From Tannerellaceae bacterium (GTDB taxonomy: Bacteria > Bacteroidota > Bacteroidia > Bacteroidales > Tannerellaceae): a DNA stretch of 64,000 nt. Below the pieces are notes generated by a model. That model saw only the letters and a list, made by a program, of their open reading frames with translations. It searched no databases and was not told where the DNA came from. The stretch spans positions 62,001-126,000 of the forward strand of contig JAJQFE010000069.1 in the NCBI GenBank assembly GCA_021201295.1, read 5' to 3'. Positions within the stretch are counted from its first letter, which is position 1, and each line of letters opens with the position of its first letter. Positions 60,868-64,000 of this stretch are shown here, piece by piece. The position numbers and the translations under genes are program-made.

Positions 60868-62727
60868 TTATCTCCCAGTTGCCTTCCCATACTGAGGATC
60901 AATTTTCAGGAGTGCGACTGCAATAGCAGGGATCACACTACAAATCATAATCCAGACAAAGAAGGTATAATAGCCTAACAGTTCCTGTAACCATCCGGCA
61001 AACATACTGGGAATCATCATTCCCAAAGCCATAAATCCGGTACAGATCGCATAGTGAGCCGTCTTTTGCTCTCCATCCGAATAATACATCAAATACAACA
61101 TATAGGCTGTAAACCCAAACCCGTAACCAAACTGTTCCAGCACCACACACAGGTTAATAATAAACATATTACCTGTTTGAGTATAGGCCAGATAAAGGAA
61201 AGTAGCACTGGTTAACAACATACTTAACGCCATGGGCCAGAGCCATTTCTTCAATCCTCCTTTTGCCACCACGATACCTCCCAGTATACCTCCTACGGTA
61301 AGTCCCAGAATACCGACTGTCCCATATACCAAACCGACCTGTCCGGTAGTTAAACCCAGGCCACCTACCTCTTTGGAATCCAGCAGGAAAGGATTAATTA
61401 ACTTCACTAACTGAGCTTCCGAAAAACGGTAGGTCAGCATAAAGAAAATCGCAACTGCTGCCTGTGGTTTCTTAAAGAAAGAAACAAACGTAGCTGAGAA
61501 TTCTTTAAAGATGGAAGCCGCTGTCAGATTGGGATGAGGTTTATCGGAATCCGGTCTGGGCAGACTAAAACGGTGATAGAAACTAAAACAGAAAAAGAGT
61601 CCTGCCAGTACAAAGAAAGTAATAGACCAGGCAAACGGGATATTCCCGGATAATCCTTTAAACTCGGCTTCACTGGTTGCAGTCAGTTTGGGATCGATCT
61701 GAAATACCATATAGGCTAGTTTATCCCAGTTGGTTTCATTGAAAACCAACCGTTCTCCGTGGATCAGGGAAATACTTCTGTCTCCCCGATTCATTGTAGT
61801 ATTTAAGACCCGTTCTTTTCCTTCTTCCAGTTTAGCGGAGAGCTGTATGGCAACCGCCGCTACATTGCCCGCCTGGTCAGAGACTATAGTCTCCCGCTTT
61901 TCTCCAAAATTAGTTTGAATCCAGTTGCCGAGAGGTTGAGAAACATATTTACTCCATCCACTCTCTTCTGTGTGCTGAACAATAGCATGCGCCGCCGTTT
62001 GCTCTGCTTCAATAAAGCCGTTTTGTTGATTTAACTCCCGGATCCCTTGGATAAATGCCTGTACACTATCCTGATTTACTTTTTGTGTTCCGATCCGGAG
62101 AGTTTCCTGGTCTACCACAAAATACAGGTCTTTACCGGAAGAGGAAAGAGCCGGAGCCTGGGGAATGTATAAAGTGGATGCCGTATACTGAGGAGAAGCC
62201 TCTACCTGGATCCGGACCGGTTCGCTACCGGAAGAACTTTCCAGAAAACCTGCCAGAATAATCAGCACTCCTTGTCCCATAATAGTAGCCACCTGGTAGA
62301 AAGTACTACGGATACCCACATACATAGCCTGTTGATTGGTATCCAGTCCCAACATATAAAATCCGTCTGCCGCTATATCATGGGTTGCCGAACTGAAAGC
62401 CAGTAACCAGAAAAAAGCCAGTGTCGCCTGGAAAAAGAAGGGCAAAGGAATAGTAAAAGCTATACCTGCCAATCCGGCCCCGATCAGTAACTGCATGGTG
62501 ACAATCCACCAACGTTTGGTTTTCAGGAGATCCACAAACGGACTCCAGAAGGGCTTGATTACCCAGGGTAAATAAAGCCAGCTGGTATAAAGCGCAATAT
62601 TGGTGTTGGATATTCCGAGGCGTTTATACATAATTACTGAAATTGTCATAACTGCCACATAGGGTAAACCTTCGGCTAAATAAAGGGACGGGATCCAGGC
62701 CCAGGGTGATTTGCTATTACCTTTCAT
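60868..62727 (-). CDS. AmpG/MurT-like muropeptide or MurNAc transporter (MFS)
   Basis: A 619-residue MFS carrier. The AmpG-like start is WAWIPSLYLAEGLPYVAVMT, with the conserved IKPFWSPFVDLLKTKRWW loop and ATHDIAADGFYM. After about five helices a hydrophilic segment of about 190 residues (around 180-370) interrupts the membrane domain, and further helices follow with GLTVGGILGGIVVAKGGLKKW and FGYGFGFTAYMLYLMY. In T. forsythia the equivalent MurT lies beside murK and murQ and imports MurNAc; anhydro-muropeptides are the alternative cargo. Six bases separate it from the DUF4922 gene. Intact. Confidence 0.87.
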   Translation of the reverse strand: MKGNSKSPWAWIPSLYLAEGLPYVAVMTISVIMYKRLGISNTNIALYTSWLYLPWVIKPFWSPFVDLLKTKRWWIVTMQLLIGAGLAGIAFTIPLPFFFQATLAFFWLLAFSSATHDIAADGFYMLGLDTNQQAMYVGIRSTFYQVATIMGQGVLIILAGFLESSSGSEPVRIQVEASPQYTASTLYIPQAPALSSSGKDLYFVVDQETLRIGTQKVNQDSVQAFIQGIRELNQQNGFIEAEQTAAHAIVQHTEESGWSKYVSQPLGNWIQTNFGEKRETIVSDQAGNVAAVAIQLSAKLEEGKERVLNTTMNRGDRSISLIHGERLVFNETNWDKLAYMVFQIDPKLTATSEAEFKGLSGNIPFAWSITFFVLAGLFFCFSFYHRFSLPRPDSDKPHPNLTAASIFKEFSATFVSFFKKPQAAVAIFFMLTYRFSEAQLVKLINPFLLDSKEVGGLGLTTGQVGLVYGTVGILGLTVGGILGGIVVAKGGLKKWLWPMALSMLLTSATFLYLAYTQTGNMFIINLCVVLEQFGYGFGFTAYMLYLMYYSDGEQKTAHYAICTGFMALGMMIPSMFAGWLQELLGYYTFFVWIMICSVIPAIAVALLKIDPQYGKATGR

Positions 62728-62733
62728 GTTCTG

Positions 62734-63684
62734 TTATTTTTCCATTTTAGTGTGCTGAACCCTGGCTGCAAGCAGGTTCATTTTCTCATCTGTGATCGTT
62801 ATTTCCGAAAGGATCTGTGTAATCCGGCCGGCCGTTATGTTCCGGAAATCTTTTTCCAGAGGAGTAATAAAAACACCTCCTAAATCTACGGATGCAGGAC
62901 TAATCAGGCAGTTGGCTTCTCCTTCTGCAAAATAGCAGTCCGGACGATGTTTCTCACGCGGAAAGATCACACTATACCAGGTCTTTTTCTCATACCAGGT
63001 CAGTATATTCATCCGGGGTTCCGGTTCATCTGCCGGAACTTCCATCTGTTCATATAACCGGTCAAAAAACGAAACAGCCGCGGATTTAGCTGTGGATTCT
63101 ATCAGAAAGCCATTCCAGAGAGTGTCTTTTAATCTGTATATAGTACAGCCATCATTCGATAGAAGCCGTTCCCGGTCTGTCTTCCGGATCTCCTGTTCCA
63201 ATGGCAAAAATCCTTTGTTACCCGCCTGGAAATGCAGATGATCCGGAGCCGAAGCGCCACACTTCGGCCCGTTATAGAAAACTACATAGTCATCTAATAC
63301 CTGGGCCAGATCCAGCATGTCTTCATAACGTCCGTTGATCCGTTGATCCGTATGCAGATAGTCCGGTATAGTAAAATGTTCAGGAAAGATCGGGAACGGA
63401 TTAATCAGGATCTGATACTCTTCTCCGAAAGGAATTCCCTGCTGTACTTCCGGCAGGCTTGCCGGACATAAAAAGCACTTCCTTTCCTGGATGGATTTGG
63501 CATCTACTTTGGCTGCTGAGGACTGGATACGTGCCGGATTAAATTGCACCCGGATCACGGAGTCTCCAAAAGAAAAAGATTTCACCTGTACCTGTTCTAA
63601 TGCAGCATAGTTTTTCCGAGCCAGTTCCCAGACGGTAACCTGATCTTTCAACAATTGCTTTACCTGTTGTGATAGTCCACCCAT
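62734..63684 (-). CDS. DUF4922 protein, HIT-like nucleotidyltransferase fold
   Basis: A 316-residue cytoplasmic protein. The N-terminal half has CFLCPASLPEVQQGIPFGEE and ILINPFPIFPEHFTIPD, and the motif CGASAPDHLHFQAGN supplies a histidine-rich H-x-H, as in GalT- and Ap4A-phosphorylase-like enzymes of the HIT superfamily. This suggests transfer of a nucleotidyl group to or from a sugar phosphate; the substrate is not known. Its place between a glycosyltransferase and the AmpG-like carrier (gaps of 9 and 6 bases) suggests a link to amino-sugar activation. Family name is from memory of the pattern. Intact. Confidence 0.72.
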   Translation of the reverse strand: MGGLSQQVKQLLKDQVTVWELARKNYAALEQVQVKSFSFGDSVIRVQFNPARIQSSAAKVDAKSIQERKCFLCPASLPEVQQGIPFGEEYQILINPFPIFPEHFTIPDYLHTDQRINGRYEDMLDLAQVLDDYVVFYNGPKCGASAPDHLHFQAGNKGFLPLEQEIRKTDRERLLSNDGCTIYRLKDTLWNGFLIESTAKSAAVSFFDRLYEQMEVPADEPEPRMNILTWYEKKTWYSVIFPREKHRPDCYFAEGEANCLISPASVDLGGVFITPLEKDFRNITAGRITQILSEITITDEKMNLLAARVQHTKMEK

Positions 63685-63693
63685 AACTTTCTT

Positions 63694-64000
63694 TTATTTT
63701 CGGTTGAAGGCAATACGGGCCTGTACTTCCCAGGTACGGATCCTGTCTTTATAAATGTTATGAGCATTCATTTTTACGACATCCAGTGACGCATCGGAGT
63801 TGTCGTCCCAACGACGGCACAGATAAAGTACGTCATAAATGCGGCCAATCTGATATTCACGTGAGAAATATAATCCCAGTGCATAATCTTCACCATAACT
63901 GGTGTTCGGCACTTTAATTTCTCTTAGCAGTGGGGTATAAAATGCCCGGGGTGCTCCCAGTCCATTAATACGAAGTGCATTGTTACGACCGTTTTCGGGT
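63694..64000 (-). CDS. Glycosyltransferase family 2-like protein, C-terminal part
   Basis: The frame is open from the right edge at 64000 to the stop at 63694, about 101 residues of a C-terminus. It reads FYTPLLREIKVPNTSYGEDYALGLYFSREY, then YDVLYLCRRWDDNSD. The GED motif followed by the RxWxD-like segment matches the acceptor-side acidic residue and the QxxRW-like motif of GT-A fold family 2 enzymes. No internal methionine is used as a start because coding clearly continues to the edge. It is the first visible gene of the salvage cluster, nine bases before DUF4922. The donor and acceptor sugars are unknown. Confidence 0.65.
   Translation of the reverse strand, partial: PENGRNNALRINGLGAPRAFYTPLLREIKVPNTSYGEDYALGLYFSREYQIGRIYDVLYLCRRWDDNSDASLDVVKMNAHNIYKDRIRTWEVQARIAFNRK

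Overview
The window reads as a chromosomal segment of a Bacteroidales bacterium (phylum Bacteroidota), moderately AT-rich. The evidence is TAnnTTTG-type -7 promoter boxes (one with a TTTG -33 box 19 bases upstream), few recognisable Shine-Dalgarno sites, a PorX-type PglZ response regulator, a probable SprA N-terminus beside ruvA, an Mfa2/FimB-like fimbrial lipoprotein, an Imm17-like protein, and a MurNAc-salvage locus resembling that of Tannerella forsythia. I cannot place it below order. No CRISPR array, prophage or complete insertion sequence was seen.

Layout. 0-10.6 kb, minus strand: probable sprA start, ruvA, a broken SMP-30-like gene, broken trkH, trkA, dxs, an Imm17-like gene, tsaE, porX and a broken CPA-type antiporter. 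10.8-22.5 kb: a large transglutaminase lipoprotein (plus), an outer-membrane protein/TPR pair, NUDIX, ROK kinase, GyrI-like, VOC and MBL genes. 22.5-32.3 kb: a broken C39-peptidase ABC exporter with its broken HlyD partner, then a MacB-type efflux operon (ATPase, two permeases, adaptor, TolC-like) in which four of five genes are broken. 32.4-38.9 kb: a small inverted-repeat element, nagB, a flavodiiron protein, lgt, broken ddh, a TIM-barrel isomerase and a broken fimbrial lipoprotein. 39-49 kb: tRNA-Arg, recO, tRNA-Glu, rpsT, a second tRNA-Glu, a gyrB-led operon ending in sufE, rnhB and sufS. 49-50.5 kb: a candidate small RNA, an unknown gene and a 22-bp tandem array. 50.5-64 kb, minus strand: a peptidoglycan/MurNAc salvage cluster (glycosyltransferase, DUF4922, AmpG-like transporter, NamZ, MurK, MurQ, calcineurin-PQQ protein, GH9 and an amidase-like protein).

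The main feature is gene decay. By my count 15 of about 50 protein genes are interrupted, by about 12 in-frame stop codons, about 15 frameshifts and one large internal deletion. Damage is concentrated in envelope, secreted and transport genes and often hits one gene several times. Long housekeeping genes (gyrB, dxs, trkA, the 3-kb TPR gene, murQ, murK) are clean. This suggests recent loss of function in a lineage narrowing its lifestyle. Many frameshifts lie in A/T homopolymers, so base-calling error could explain a subset. The in-frame stops mostly fit C-to-T or G-to-A changes at Gln, Trp or Arg codons.

In the salvage cluster, NamZ would release MurNAc outside, the AmpG-like carrier would import it, MurK would phosphorylate it, MurQ would make GlcNAc-6-P, and NagB (32.7 kb) would continue after deacetylation. 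The import and cytoplasmic steps are intact, while the extracytoplasmic enzymes are all interrupted. Non-coding space carries at least four distinct repeat types.
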